A stretch of DNA of 64,000 bases from an uncultured Oscillospiraceae bacterium. Its GTDB lineage: Bacteria > Bacillota > Clostridia > Oscillospirales > Ruminococcaceae. The notes under the pieces are model-generated. The model saw only the letters and a list, made by a program, of their open reading frames with translations. It was not told the DNA's origin and did not search any database. Positions 9,089 through 18,207 of this stretch are shown here, piece after piece. Where the stretch lies: contig CAJFOX010000024.1 in the NCBI GenBank assembly GCA_904397845.1, positions 1 through 64,000 on the forward strand, in the 5' to 3' direction. The first letter of the stretch is position 1. Every line of letters starts with the position of its first letter. The position numbers and the translations under genes were made by a program.

Positions 9089-10427
9089 GGCGCTGCAGGC
9101 GGTCGAACAGTATCAAATGCTGCCATATGGCAGCCGGGTGACGGTCGCGCTGTCAGGCGGAGCGGACTCTGTTGCGCTGCTGCATTTCCTCTGTTCGCTG
9201 CAAAAAGAGCGGATGTTGGGCCTGCAGGCCTGTCATATCAACCATCTGCTTCGCGCAGAGGAAAGTGAACGGGACGAAGCGTTTGTCCGCAAGCTGTGTG
9301 AAGATTGGCGGGTGCCGCTGAAAGTGTATCGGGAAAATGTGGCTGCCGGGGCAAAAAATGCAGGCGAATCAGTGGAACTGTTTGGCAGGAGGGTACGCTA
9401 CCAGCGGCTTTTTCAGGCGGCTGACGGCGGCCTGGTAGCGACTGCGCACACCTTGAGCGACCGGGCGGAGACCACGTTTATCAATCTGCTGCGGGGGACG
9501 GGGCTGAAAGGGCTTTGCTCTATCCCGCCAGTACAGGGGAAGGTGATCCGGCCGCTGATTTTCTGCACCAGAGAGCAAATCGAATCGTACTGCCGGGAAA
9601 ATGAAATCCGCTATGTGACAGATTCGACCAACTTTTCAGCTGACTATACCCGGAATCGCGTCCGTCAGACAGTTATTCCCGCTCTGCAAGCGATCCAGCC
9701 TTCTTTTTATCCGCTCTACAGCCGGATGCTGGGGCATCTGGAAGAAGATGAGGCATTTTTGGAGCAGACGGCGGACGAAGCATTTGAAAAAGCGCAGCAG
9801 GCGTCCGGCCTGGATGCCGGGGTACTGGGCGAGCTTCCTTTGGCGATTTTGTTTCGGGTATTGCGCCGTTATTTTGGCAGCCATCAGGTTTCCTGCGAAA
9901 CGGTCCAGATGGAAGCGGCGCAGCGGTTGCTGCGGCAAAAGAGGGGACGTATCCAGCTGCAAAAGAATTGCTGGCTGGAATGGAACGCAGGGCTTCTTTC
10001 CATCTGCCGTGATGAGGGCGAATTCCAGATGGCGCCGCTGGAGGTGGGCCCTGGCAAACTGCCGGAAAATTCACTGGCCAGCGGCTGTCTCAGGCTGCTA
10101 AATTGTGAACAATTTACAAATTTACAGAAACGTGAATGTAACATCTTAAAAAAAACGATTGACTATGATAAAATATACGGTAGACTTTTTCTGAGGCAAA
10201 AAAAAGAAGGGGATTATTTGCGCCTTGCACACCGTAAGGTGGGAAAGCCGTTGCGGAAATGGTGGAATGAGCAGAAGATACCGCCGCGGCAGCGCAGCCG
10301 GATCCCGGTCCTTTCCGACGAGGAATCACCGGTTTGGGTGTACGGGCTCGGTGCGGACGAGCGGGTTCTGCCGACGAAAGAGACAGTGCGTTTTTTGGTG
10401 ATTGACATAGAGGAGGAAGCGCTATGA
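9078..10427 (+). CDS. tilS: tRNA(Ile)-lysidine synthetase
   Basis: A 449-residue ATP-dependent enzyme that converts C34 of the CAU-anticodon tRNA-Ile to lysidine. Seen: the PP-loop SGGADSVALLHFL near residue 26, the HINHLLRAEESERDE and GRRVRYQRLF segments of the N-terminal catalytic domain, ATAHTLSDRAET, and TDSTNFSADYTRNRVR. The C-terminal substrate-binding domain follows (LRLAHRKVGKPLRKWWNEQKIPPRQRSRIPVL, read in pieces). It overlaps dnaB by 11 bases and the next gene by the ATGA at 10424-10427. The tilS-hpt-ftsH order is the conserved Bacillota arrangement. Confidence 0.95.
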   Translation: MRNKALQAVEQYQMLPYGSRVTVALSGGADSVALLHFLCSLQKERMLGLQACHINHLLRAEESERDEAFVRKLCEDWRVPLKVYRENVAAGAKNAGESVELFGRRVRYQRLFQAADGGLVATAHTLSDRAETTFINLLRGTGLKGLCSIPPVQGKVIRPLIFCTREQIESYCRENEIRYVTDSTNFSADYTRNRVRQTVIPALQAIQPSFYPLYSRMLGHLEEDEAFLEQTADEAFEKAQQASGLDAGVLGELPLAILFRVLRRYFGSHQVSCETVQMEAAQRLLRQKRGRIQLQKNCWLEWNAGLLSICRDEGEFQMAPLEVGPGKLPENSLASGCLRLLNCEQFTNLQKRECNILKKTIDYDKIYGRLFLRQKKEGDYLRLAHRKVGKPLRKWWNEQKIPPRQRSRIPVLSDEESPVWVYGLGADERVLPTKETVRFLVIDIEEEAL

Positions 10428-10963
10428 GAGAAGACATCCAGTCGGTTTTGTATTCCCCGGAAACTCTGGCCGAAAAGGTGCGGCAGATGGGTCAAAGGAT
10501 TTCCCAGGACTATGCAGGAAAAAATCCGCTTTTGGTCAGTGTGCTCAAAGGCTCGGTCGTATTCATGAGCGACCTGATGCGCGCCATTGAGATTCCCTGC
10601 CAGATTGATTTTATGATGGTTTCCAGCTACGGTGCCGGGGTAAAAACCTCCGGTGTGGTTAAAATAATGAAAGATTTGGATGTCCCTTTGGAAGGCCGGG
10701 ACCTGATTATCGTGGAAGACATTCTGGACAGCGGGAAAACACTGCATTACCTCAAAGGAATGCTCGGCGAGCGGCATCCTAACAGCATCCGTATCGCCGC
10801 GCTGCTGGATAAGCCGGATCGGCGTGAAGCGCCGGTCAAGGCGGATTACGTCGGCTTTGTGGTACCGGATCAGTTCATTGTTGGGTATGGTCTGGATTAT
10901 GCGGAAAAATACAGAAACCTCCCTTATATCGGCATTTTAAAACCTGAAATTTATGAGAAATAA
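10424..10963 (+). CDS. hpt: Hypoxanthine phosphoribosyltransferase
   Basis: A 179-residue purine salvage enzyme that couples hypoxanthine or guanine to PRPP. Seen: the PRPP-binding loop [17 protein letters not shown], the flexible-loop region [15 protein letters not shown], and the C-terminal base-binding segment [18 protein letters not shown]. Length is typical. Its ATG overlaps the tilS stop (ATGA), with the ribosome site GAGGAAG inside tilS. Confidence 0.96.
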   Translation: MREDIQSVLYSPETLAEKVRQMGQRISQDYAGKNPLLVSVLKGSVVFMSDLMRAIEIPCQIDFMMVSSYGAGVKTSGVVKIMKDLDVPLEGRDLIIVEDILDSGKTLHYLKGMLGERHPNSIRIAALLDKPDRREAPVKADYVGFVVPDQFIVGYGLDYAEKYRNLPYIGILKPEIYEK

Positions 10964-10998
10964 CCCTTCCCGGTGGGAAGAAACAAGGAGTGAAGCGT

Positions 10999-12951
10999 TT
11001 GAACAGAAAAGCGTCCAAAGGAATTGGCGTGTATATCGTTATTCTGGCTATGCTGATGATGACGATTTATTTTGCCGTATCCATGATGTCGGACCAGGAA
11101 CAGCCTAAATATTATGAAATTATTTCCTACTTTGAAGAGGAACAGGTGCAGGAATTTACGCTCGACGTCAGCAGCGGCGAAATGAGCATGCGGATCCAAA
11201 ACGACGCGGGGCAGACGGCGATCATCAGTTACCGGGTAGCCAGCGTCAATATGTTCTATGAGGATACCAAAGAGCTGATTGAAGCCTATAACGAAAACCA
11301 CCCGGATGCGCCGATGAAGGTCGATTTCATTCGGCCTAAGGATGCGCCCTGGTGGTTAAGCATGCTGCCTTATCTGCTTTTAATTGGCGCGATGATTTTC
11401 TTATGGTTTATGATGATGCGCCAAGCCGGCGGCGGCACAGGCAAAGCCATGAGCTTTGCAAAAGCGAAGGTCCGGACAGCGGAAGACGGCAAAAAAACCA
11501 CTTTTGCCGATGTAGCCGGTGCGGAAGAGGAAAAAGCCGAGCTGGTTGAAATCGTGGAGTTTTTGAAAAATCCTAAGAAATTCAATGAATTGGGTGCGCG
11601 TATCCCCAAAGGGGTTATGCTGATGGGCCCTCCCGGAACCGGTAAGACGTTGCTGGCTCGGGCGGTGGCGGGAGAAGCGGGCGTTCCGTTTTTCTCTATC
11701 TCCGGTTCGGACTTTGTGGAAATGTTTGTGGGTGTCGGCGCTTCCCGCGTCCGCGATCTGTTTGAACAGGCCAAGAAAAATGCTCCTTCTATTGTATTTA
11801 TCGATGAAATTGACGCAGTGGGCCGGCATAGAGGCGCTGGCCTTGGCGGCGGTCACGATGAGCGGGAACAGACGTTGAACCAGCTATTGGTGGAGATGGA
11901 TGGTTTTGGAAATAATTCCGGCGTTATCATCATCGCCGCTACGAACCGAATTGATATACTGGACCCGGCGCTGCTGCGCCCCGGCCGGTTTGACCGGCAG
12001 ATCGTGGTAGGCTATCCGGATGCGGGGGGCCGCGAAGCCATTTTGAAAGTGCACACCCGGAATAAGCCCATCGGTCCGGACGTGGATTTGTCGGTCATTG
12101 CAAAGACAACGGTAGGTTTTACCGGCGCCGATTTGGAAAACTTGATGAATGAAGCAGCGTTGCTCGCCGCCCGGCGCAACCGCAAGGCGATTACGATGCA
12201 GGAGATCGAGGAAGCGACGATTAAGGTGGTTGCCGGGCCGGAGAAAAAATCCCATAAGGTTTCGGATAAGGACAAAAAGCTTACCGCTTACCATGAAGCG
12301 GGGCATGCTGTCTGCACCTATTACTGCCCCACGCAGGATCCGGTGCATATGGTGTCCATCATCCCCCGCGGGATGGCGGGCGGTTTTACCATGTCGCTGC
12401 CGGTGGAAGAGACTGGATATGAAACCAAGCGGCATATGAGCGAAACCCTGATTGTGCTGCTGGGTGGGCGAATGGCGGAAAAACTGGTACTGGACGATAT
12501 TTCCACCGGCGCCTCCAACGATCTGGAGCGGGCTTCCAAAATTGCCCGGAACATGGTTACCCGTTATGGATTCAGCGAAAAGCTGGGGCCGGTAGTCTAT
12601 GGGCAGGATGAAGGAGAAATCTTTTTGGGGCGAGATATTTCCCAAAACCGTAATTTCTCCGAAAATGTGGCGGCGGAGATCGATGTAGAGGTTCGTGAAT
12701 TGGTAGACAATGCCTATGAATCAGCCAAAAGCATCCTGACCGATCATATGGATCAGCTGCATTTAGTGGCAAAATATGTGTACCATCATGAAAAGATCGA
12801 TGGGGAAGAATTTAGAAAGATCATGACCGGGCAAATGGAATGGAGCCCGGAGGATTTGGCTCCCATGCCGGATACAGTGGAGGAATACTCTCAGCCGAAT
12901 CGGGAAGAGCAGGATCCGGAACAACCGGAAGCTTCTTCTGATTTACAGTAA
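10999..12951 (+). CDS. ftsH: ATP-dependent zinc metalloprotease FtsH
   Basis: A 650-residue membrane-anchored AAA+ protease that degrades misfolded membrane proteins and unstable regulators. Seen: a transmembrane helix at about residues 8-28, an extracytoplasmic domain, a second helix near 113-135 ([18 protein letters not shown]), then the AAA+ module and the M41 peptidase domain. The AAA+ module has Walker A GPPGTGKT, Walker [16 protein letters not shown] and the second region of homology [21 protein letters not shown]; the peptidase has the zinc motif HEAGH. The start is probably TTG 10999, 8 bases after AAGGAG. A GTG nine bases upstream would overlap that ribosome site. It is 35 bases after hpt and closed by the terminator at 12966-12996. 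Confidence 0.95.
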   Translation: MNRKASKGIGVYIVILAMLMMTIYFAVSMMSDQEQPKYYEIISYFEEEQVQEFTLDVSSGEMSMRIQNDAGQTAIISYRVASVNMFYEDTKELIEAYNENHPDAPMKVDFIRPKDAPWWLSMLPYLLLIGAMIFLWFMMMRQAGGGTGKAMSFAKAKVRTAEDGKKTTFADVAGAEEEKAELVEIVEFLKNPKKFNELGARIPKGVMLMGPPGTGKTLLARAVAGEAGVPFFSISGSDFVEMFVGVGASRVRDLFEQAKKNAPSIVFIDEIDAVGRHRGAGLGGGHDEREQTLNQLLVEMDGFGNNSGVIIIAATNRIDILDPALLRPGRFDRQIVVGYPDAGGREAILKVHTRNKPIGPDVDLSVIAKTTVGFTGADLENLMNEAALLAARRNRKAITMQEIEEATIKVVAGPEKKSHKVSDKDKKLTAYHEAGHAVCTYYCPTQDPVHMVSIIPRGMAGGFTMSLPVEETGYETKRHMSETLIVLLGGRMAEKLVLDDISTGASNDLERASKIARNMVTRYGFSEKLGPVVYGQDEGEIFLGRDISQNRNFSENVAAEIDVEVRELVDNAYESAKSILTDHMDQLHLVAKYVYHHEKIDGEEFRKIMTGQMEWSPEDLAPMPDTVEEYSQPNREEQDPEQPEASSDLQ

Positions 12952-12965
12952 AGAAAGTTGACTTG

Positions 12966-12996
12966 GATTCTCCGGGCTGACCCGGAGAATCTTTTT
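12966..12996 (+). terminator. Intrinsic terminator after ftsH
   Basis: A perfect 11-bp stem, GATTCTCCGGG / CCCGGAGAATC, with a 4-base loop and TTTTT. Confidence 0.9.
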
Positions 12997-13033
12997 GTCT
13001 GCATAGGGTTTCCCATCGGGATTGCCGGCGGCT

Positions 13034-13062
13034 TTGCAAATAAAAAGAAAATGTGGTATGAT
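13034..13062 (+). promoter_or_regulatory. Sigma-A promoter of the topoisomerase pair
   Basis: TTGCAA (13034-13039), a 17-base spacer and TATGAT (13057-13062), about 130 bases before the B-subunit start. Confidence 0.65.
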
Positions 13063-13192
13063 AACCGCAAAACGCTGCCCGGATGTTTGGACGAATGACA
13101 AAAGAAAGAATCGCTTGCCGGCCCGGATCCCCTGATCCGGAGGAGACGGGAAACAGCGGTGGGAAAGAGAATTTTGATTTTTGGAGGAGCCT

Positions 13193-15169
13193 ATGGCAAA
13201 AAAGGCAACGTATGATAACGAAAGCATTCAATCGCTAAAGGGTGCGGATCGGGTGCGTAAGCGCCCGGGCGTTATTTTTGGTTCTGATGGGATTGAGGGG
13301 TGCGAACATTCTGTTTTCGAGATCCTTTCGAATTCGATTGATGAAGCCAGGGAAGGCAGGGGTGATCGAATTATTGTCACCCGCTTTGCAGACGGTTCAG
13401 TAGAAGTACAAGATTTCGGCGCGGGGATCCCGGTGGATTTTAATAAAAACGAGGGACGCTATAACTGGGAGCTGTGCTTTTGTGAGCTGTATGCAGGCGG
13501 CAAATACAAAACCAATGAGGGAGAAGGATACGAATACTCGTTGGGGCTTAATGGGCTGGGGCTTTGTGCTACGCAGTATGCCGCCGAGTATATGGATGTT
13601 GAGATATTCCGGGACGGATATCGTTATACGCTCCGTTTTGAAAAAGGTGAAAATGTGGGCGGTCTGCACAAGGAGGCGACAGCACAGAAAAAAACCGGCA
13701 GCCGCATCCGCTGGAAGCCGGATCTGGATGTGTTTACCGATATTGAGATCCCGGTGGAATACTATACCGAGGTGCTCAAACGGCAGGCGGTTGTCAATGC
13801 CGGGCTGTTGTTTGTATTCCGCAACCAGGTGGGGAAAGGCTTTGAAACCCAGGAGTTTTGTTATGAAAACGGCATTACAGACTATGTCCGAGAGCTGGCC
13901 GGTGAAGAAACGATTACCGGCGTTCAGTACTGGGAGGCGCAGCGCCGCGGCCGGGACAGGGAGGACAAGCCTGAGTACAAGGTGAAAATGCAGGTGGCCT
14001 TCTGCTTTTCCAACCGGATGAAGCTGTTGGAATATTACCATAATTCCAGTCATCTGGAGCATGGCGGCGCACCGGAAAAAGCGGTAAAAGCCGCGTTCGT
14101 CTCGCAGATCGACGCCGTTTTAAAGCAGCAGGGAAAATATTTGAAAAATGAAAGCAAGATTACCTTTCAGGATGTGGAAGACTGTCTGGTTCTGGTCTCC
14201 TCTTCTTTTTCTACCCAAACGTCTTACGAAAACCAGACCAAAAAAAGCATTACGAACAAATTTATTTATGAGGCGATGACCGATTTTCTCAAGCATTCAT
14301 TGGAGATTTACTTCATTGAGAATCCCATGGATGCGGCTAAAATCGCCGACCAGGTGCTGGTCAACAAGCGAAGCCGCGAAAATGCGGAAAAGACCCGCCT
14401 GAACCTGAAAAAGAAGCTGGCCGGATCGTTGGATATTGCCAACCGAGTGCAGAAATTCGTGGATTGCCGGACCAAGGATATCAGCCGCCGGGAGATTTTT
14501 ATCGTGGAGGGGGATTCTGCGCTGGGAGCCTGCAAGCTGTCCCGCGATGCGGAATTCCAGGCGATCATCCCGGTGCGGGGCAAAATTTTAAACTGCCTGA
14601 AAGCGGAGTATGATAAAATTTTTAAAAACGATATCATCATCGATATTCTGAAAGTGTTGGGCTGCGGCGTGGAAGTACAGAGCAAGTCCAATAAGGAGAT
14701 TTCCAATTTTGATCTGGGCAACCTGCGTTGGAGCAAGGTCATCATCTGCACGGATGCGGATGTGGACGGCTTCCAAATCCGGACGCTGATTTTAACGATG
14801 CTTTACCGGCTGGTTCCTACCTTAATCCAGAAAGGGTATGTTTATATTGCCGAATCTCCTCTTTACGAGATCAACACGAAGGATAAGACCTATTTTGCCT
14901 ATAACGAAACGGAAAAAGCAGAGATTTTGGGCCGCATCAAAGGAAAATACACCATCCAGCGCTCTAAGGGGCTGGGTGAAAACGAGCCGGATATGATGTG
15001 GATGACGACCATGAACCCGGAGACCCGCCGGCTGATTAAGGTGAATCCGGAAGAGGCCCATGCCACCGCGCGGATGTTTGACCTGCTGCTGGGGAAGGAT
15101 TTGGAAGGCAGAAAAGAGTTTATCACGGAAAATGGCTACCGCTATCTGGATGCGGCAGACGTTTCCTGA
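13193..15169 (+). CDS. Divergent type IIA topoisomerase, B subunit (GyrB/ParE-like)
   Basis: A 658-residue ATPase subunit of a type IIA topoisomerase. Seen: a GHKL ATPase domain with the Asn-containing motif EILSNSIDEAREG, but DFGAGIP where typical family members have DNGRGIP, and LGLNGLGLCATQY where they have GLHGVGAS. A transducer domain follows, then a TOPRIM domain with IVEGDSALGACKLSRDAEFQAI and the metal site TDADVDGFQIRTLIL. Typical GyrB/ParE proteins read EGDSAGGSAK at the first TOPRIM site. Essential Glu/Asp residues are kept. The start is ATG 13193 behind GGAGGAG. The A subunit follows 95 bases later. The deviations place it in the clostridial second topoisomerase group rather than the canonical gyrase; its in vivo role (decatenation or other) is inferred only. 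Confidence 0.85.
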   Translation: MAKKATYDNESIQSLKGADRVRKRPGVIFGSDGIEGCEHSVFEILSNSIDEAREGRGDRIIVTRFADGSVEVQDFGAGIPVDFNKNEGRYNWELCFCELYAGGKYKTNEGEGYEYSLGLNGLGLCATQYAAEYMDVEIFRDGYRYTLRFEKGENVGGLHKEATAQKKTGSRIRWKPDLDVFTDIEIPVEYYTEVLKRQAVVNAGLLFVFRNQVGKGFETQEFCYENGITDYVRELAGEETITGVQYWEAQRRGRDREDKPEYKVKMQVAFCFSNRMKLLEYYHNSSHLEHGGAPEKAVKAAFVSQIDAVLKQQGKYLKNESKITFQDVEDCLVLVSSSFSTQTSYENQTKKSITNKFIYEAMTDFLKHSLEIYFIENPMDAAKIADQVLVNKRSRENAEKTRLNLKKKLAGSLDIANRVQKFVDCRTKDISRREIFIVEGDSALGACKLSRDAEFQAIIPVRGKILNCLKAEYDKIFKNDIIIDILKVLGCGVEVQSKSNKEISNFDLGNLRWSKVIICTDADVDGFQIRTLILTMLYRLVPTLIQKGYVYIAESPLYEINTKDKTYFAYNETEKAEILGRIKGKYTIQRSKGLGENEPDMMWMTTMNPETRRLIKVNPEEAHATARMFDLLLGKDLEGRKEFITENGYRYLDAADVS

Positions 15170-15264
15170 CAGAAAGATTGCAGTAAAAAACGGAGGAACG
15201 ATAGGACGCTTCTGCAAAATACGGGGATAAGATTTCAAATTCAGAAAACGATAGGAGGAAAACG

Positions 15265-17508
15265 ATGGCTCCTAAAAAGAAAAAGGCCGAGCCGCCGAAG
15301 CGTGCGGCAAATATAGCAGCGGAAATTGAAAACGCCGGCGTAGTGATAGAACAGCCCATTACGGAAACGCTGGAGACCAACTTTATGCCTTATGCCATAA
15401 GCGTCATCATCTCCCGGGCGATTCCGGAGATTGACGGGTTCAAACCGGCCCATCGCAAACTTTTATACACAATGTATAAAATGGGGCTGCTCACGGGAGC
15501 GCGGACCAAATCGGCCAATATTGTGGGCCAAACAATGCGGCTGAATCCCCATGGCGACGCGGCCATCTATGAGACGATGGTGCGCCTGACCCGAGGAAAT
15601 CAGGCATTGCTGCACCCCTATGTGGATTCCAAAGGGAATTTCGGCAAGGCCTATTCCCGGGACATGGCTTATGCAGCTGCCCGCTATACCGAGGCAAAGC
15701 TGGATCCCATCTGCAACGAGCTGTTTGCCGATATTGATAAAGATACGGTTGATTTCCAGGATAATTACGATGGGAGCATGAAAGAGCCTGCCTTGCTGCC
15801 GGTGCGGTTTCCCAGCATCCTTTTAAACTCCAATATCGGCATTGCAGTGAGCATGGCCAGCGCCATCTGCCCGTTCAACCTGGAGGAGCTGTGCGATACC
15901 ACCATTGCCCTGATGAAAAATCCGGATCACGACCTGCTGACGACTCTGACCGCACCGGATTTTCCCGGCGGAGGGTATATCCTCTACGATGAGGCACAGC
16001 TGCGTAAGATCTACGAAACCGGGCGCGGCAGCATTCGGGTGAGGGCCCGTTATCACTATGATAAGGCGGCCAACTGTTTGGAGATTACTGAAATCCCTCC
16101 TACAACGACCATTGAAGCGATTATTGATAAAATTGTTGAGCTGGTGAAGGGCGGCAAAATGCGGGAGGTGGCCGACATCCGGGATGAAACCGATTTGTCG
16201 GGGCTGAAGATCGCTGTCGACCTTAAGCGGGGCGTCGACCCGGAAAGGCTGATGCAAAAACTATTCCGCATGACGCCGCTGGAAGACACCATGTCCTGCA
16301 ATTTCAACGTGTTGATCGGCGGTTATCCGCGGGTGATGGGGGCGCGGGAACTGTTGGAAGAGTGGACCGCCTTCCGAGAGGAATGCGTCAAGCGCCGGGT
16401 GTACTTTGACCTGAAAAAGAAAAAAGAAAAGCTGCATCTGCTGCAGGGGCTGGCGAAAATCCTGCTGGATATCGATAAGGCCATCCGCATTATCCGCCAG
16501 ACGGAGGAAGAATCCGAGGTCGTCATGAATTTGATGATTGGTTTTGGGATTGATGAGATACAGGCGGAATATGTGGCAGAAATCAAGCTGAGGCATTTAA
16601 ACAGAGAGTATATTCTAAAGCGTACCGATGAGAGGGAAGAGCTGAAGGAAGAGATTTCCCAGATGGAGGAAATCCTGGGGAATCAGAAAAAGGTGCGAAG
16701 CATCATCATTTCGGAACTGCAGCAGATCAAGAAAAAATACGCTCAGCCGCGGCGCAGCTTGATCCTTTACGATACACAGCCTGCCCGGGAGGAGGCGGGG
16801 GAAGAAACGCCCGATTATCCGGTACATCTGTTTTTTACCCGGGAAGGGTATTTCAAGAAGATTACCCCCCAGTCTCTGCGCATGAGTTCGGAGCAGAAAC
16901 TAAAAGAAGGGGACCAGATCCTTTCTGAGATGGAAAGCACCAACCGGGCGCACCTGTTATTCTTTACCGACCGGCAGCAGGTATATAAATCCCATGCGTA
17001 TGATTTTGACGATACCAAAGCCAGTGTGATGGGCGATTATGTACCGGCCAAGCTGGGCCTTGACGAAGGGGAGAGGATCGTTTGCTTTGCGGCTGTACAG
17101 GAATACACTGGTTATATGCTGTTCTTTTTCCGGGGAGGAAAAGCGGCAAAAGTGGAAATGAGCGCCTACGAAACCAAGACAAACCGAAAAAAGCTGGCGA
17201 ACGCTTACAGTGGAAAGGATTCATTGGCGGGCGCCTTCTATGTACCCGGGGACCGGGAATTTTTACTGCGCACAACCGGGGGCCGCATGCTGATTGTCCA
17301 TACTGGGGCCATTCATCCAAAGCAGACCCGGGATACGCAGGGTGTTGCTGTAATGACGCTGAAAAAGAATGCGCTGGTGGATACGGTCGTGCCTTTTGAA
17401 GATCGGATGCTGAATAATGCCCATCGGTTCCGCACGAAGTCCCTGCCTGCGGCCGGAGCGATCCCAAAAGAGCAGGACCTGGGCGAACAGACAAGCTTGC
17501 TGGATTAA
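15265..17508 (+). CDS. Divergent type IIA topoisomerase, A subunit (GyrA/ParC-like)
   Basis: A 747-residue DNA-cleaving subunit, partner of the B subunit just upstream. Seen: a basic N-terminal stretch (APKKKKAEPPKR), the winged-helix domain with FMPYAISVIISRAIPEIDGFKP (read in pieces), and the quinolone-region motif LNPHGDAAIYETM. The catalytic tyrosine is in AAARYTEAKL (Tyr141). A tower and coiled-coil region at about 380-500 precedes a beta-pinwheel-like C-terminal domain with repeats such as VHLFFTREGYFKKITP and YMLFFFRGGKAAKVEM. No gyrase box (QRRGGKG type) is visible, which favours a relaxing or decatenating rather than a supercoiling enzyme. Ala99 stands where GyrA of Escherichia coli has Ser83. 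The start is ATG 15265 after AGGAGG. Confidence 0.87.
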   Translation: MAPKKKKAEPPKRAANIAAEIENAGVVIEQPITETLETNFMPYAISVIISRAIPEIDGFKPAHRKLLYTMYKMGLLTGARTKSANIVGQTMRLNPHGDAAIYETMVRLTRGNQALLHPYVDSKGNFGKAYSRDMAYAAARYTEAKLDPICNELFADIDKDTVDFQDNYDGSMKEPALLPVRFPSILLNSNIGIAVSMASAICPFNLEELCDTTIALMKNPDHDLLTTLTAPDFPGGGYILYDEAQLRKIYETGRGSIRVRARYHYDKAANCLEITEIPPTTTIEAIIDKIVELVKGGKMREVADIRDETDLSGLKIAVDLKRGVDPERLMQKLFRMTPLEDTMSCNFNVLIGGYPRVMGARELLEEWTAFREECVKRRVYFDLKKKKEKLHLLQGLAKILLDIDKAIRIIRQTEEESEVVMNLMIGFGIDEIQAEYVAEIKLRHLNREYILKRTDEREELKEEISQMEEILGNQKKVRSIIISELQQIKKKYAQPRRSLILYDTQPAREEAGEETPDYPVHLFFTREGYFKKITPQSLRMSSEQKLKEGDQILSEMESTNRAHLLFFTDRQQVYKSHAYDFDDTKASVMGDYVPAKLGLDEGERIVCFAAVQEYTGYMLFFFRGGKAAKVEMSAYETKTNRKKLANAYSGKDSLAGAFYVPGDREFLLRTTGGRMLIVHTGAIHPKQTRDTQGVAVMTLKKNALVDTVVPFEDRMLNNAHRFRTKSLPAAGAIPKEQDLGEQTSLLD

Positions 17509-17598
17509 CCAGCACCGGCAAGGAAGGCATAAAAACCGGGAAATGAGCCGAAGGACAGTGCTATAAAATCAAAACACACAAAAAAAGGCCGCCTGCGC

Positions 17599-17637
17599 AG
17601 GGCGCCGGCAGCCTGACGGTTTTGCCGGCGCCCTTTC
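17599..17637 (+). terminator. Hairpin terminator after the topoisomerase operon
   Basis: A 12-bp stem AGGGCGCCGGCA / TGCCGGCGCCCT (17599-17610 and 17623-17634). The T-tract is short (TTT), but stem stability is high. Confidence 0.6.
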
Positions 17638-17743
17638 AAACGCAACAGGGATATAGAGCTCCTGCATAACCAGTAACAGTATTTCCGCAGCGGTTTGATT
17701 TATGCGCTGTGAAAAAGATTGCCAAGCTTTTTTGCGAAAAATA

Positions 17744-17772
17744 TTGCAAAGAACAACAAACTATGCTATGAT
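17744..17772 (+). promoter_or_regulatory. Sigma-A promoter of secG
   Basis: TTGCAA (17744-17749), 17 bases, TATGAT (17767-17772), 35 bases before the secG start. Confidence 0.65.
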
Positions 17773-17806
17773 ATCAACGGTAAACAGAATCTCTCGGAGG
17801 TGCACT

Positions 17807-18052
17807 ATGCAGGCATTTGAAATAATCGGCGGCGTTCTGCTGATCTTGATGGCCATTGTCATTATCATCATGGTCTTGATGCAGGAGGGAAAAGGCGGCG
17901 GCGCGGCGGCGCTGGGCGGTGCTCAGCCCCAGAGTTATGGCAAGAACAGAGCAAAGACGCTGGATGTGCTCCTTTCCAAATATACGAAAGTGATCGGTGC
18001 GGCATTTCTGATTGTAACTTTCCTGGTTTGGATTTTGAGCATTTATTTCTAA
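17807..18052 (+). CDS. secG: Protein translocase subunit SecG
   Basis: An 81-residue inner-membrane protein of the SecYEG channel. Seen: two hydrophobic helices (residues ~5-23, IIGGVLLILMAIVIIIMVL, and ~57-78, VIGAAFLIVTFLVWILSIY). Between them lie the family's MQEGKGGGAAALGG glycine-rich loop and a short basic segment. The start is ATG 17807 with CGGAGG six bases upstream; the frame is open further upstream but has no ribosome site. The neighbour is RNase R, as in many Bacillota, but no smpB gene is present here. A terminator at 18061-18087 ends the transcript. Confidence 0.93.
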   Translation: MQAFEIIGGVLLILMAIVIIIMVLMQEGKGGGAAALGGAQPQSYGKNRAKTLDVLLSKYTKVIGAAFLIVTFLVWILSIYF

Positions 18053-18060
18053 TAATGGCA

Positions 18061-18087
18061 AAAAGCCCTGCCACTGGCAGGGCTTTT
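18061..18087 (+). terminator. Intrinsic terminator after secG
   Basis: AAAAGCCCTGCC / GGCAGGGCTTTT with a 3-base loop, 8 bases after the stop codon. It is nearly symmetric, so it may work in both directions. Confidence 0.85.
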
Positions 18088-18207
18088 CTATTGGATACCT
18101 TGCTTTCAAAGTTTGCCTGAAAAATCTGGAGATTTTGCAAAGGCGGATTTTTATTTCGGTCAAAATGTGGAAGAATGAAAAGAAAGAGAGAATTGGAAAG
18201 GACAAAA

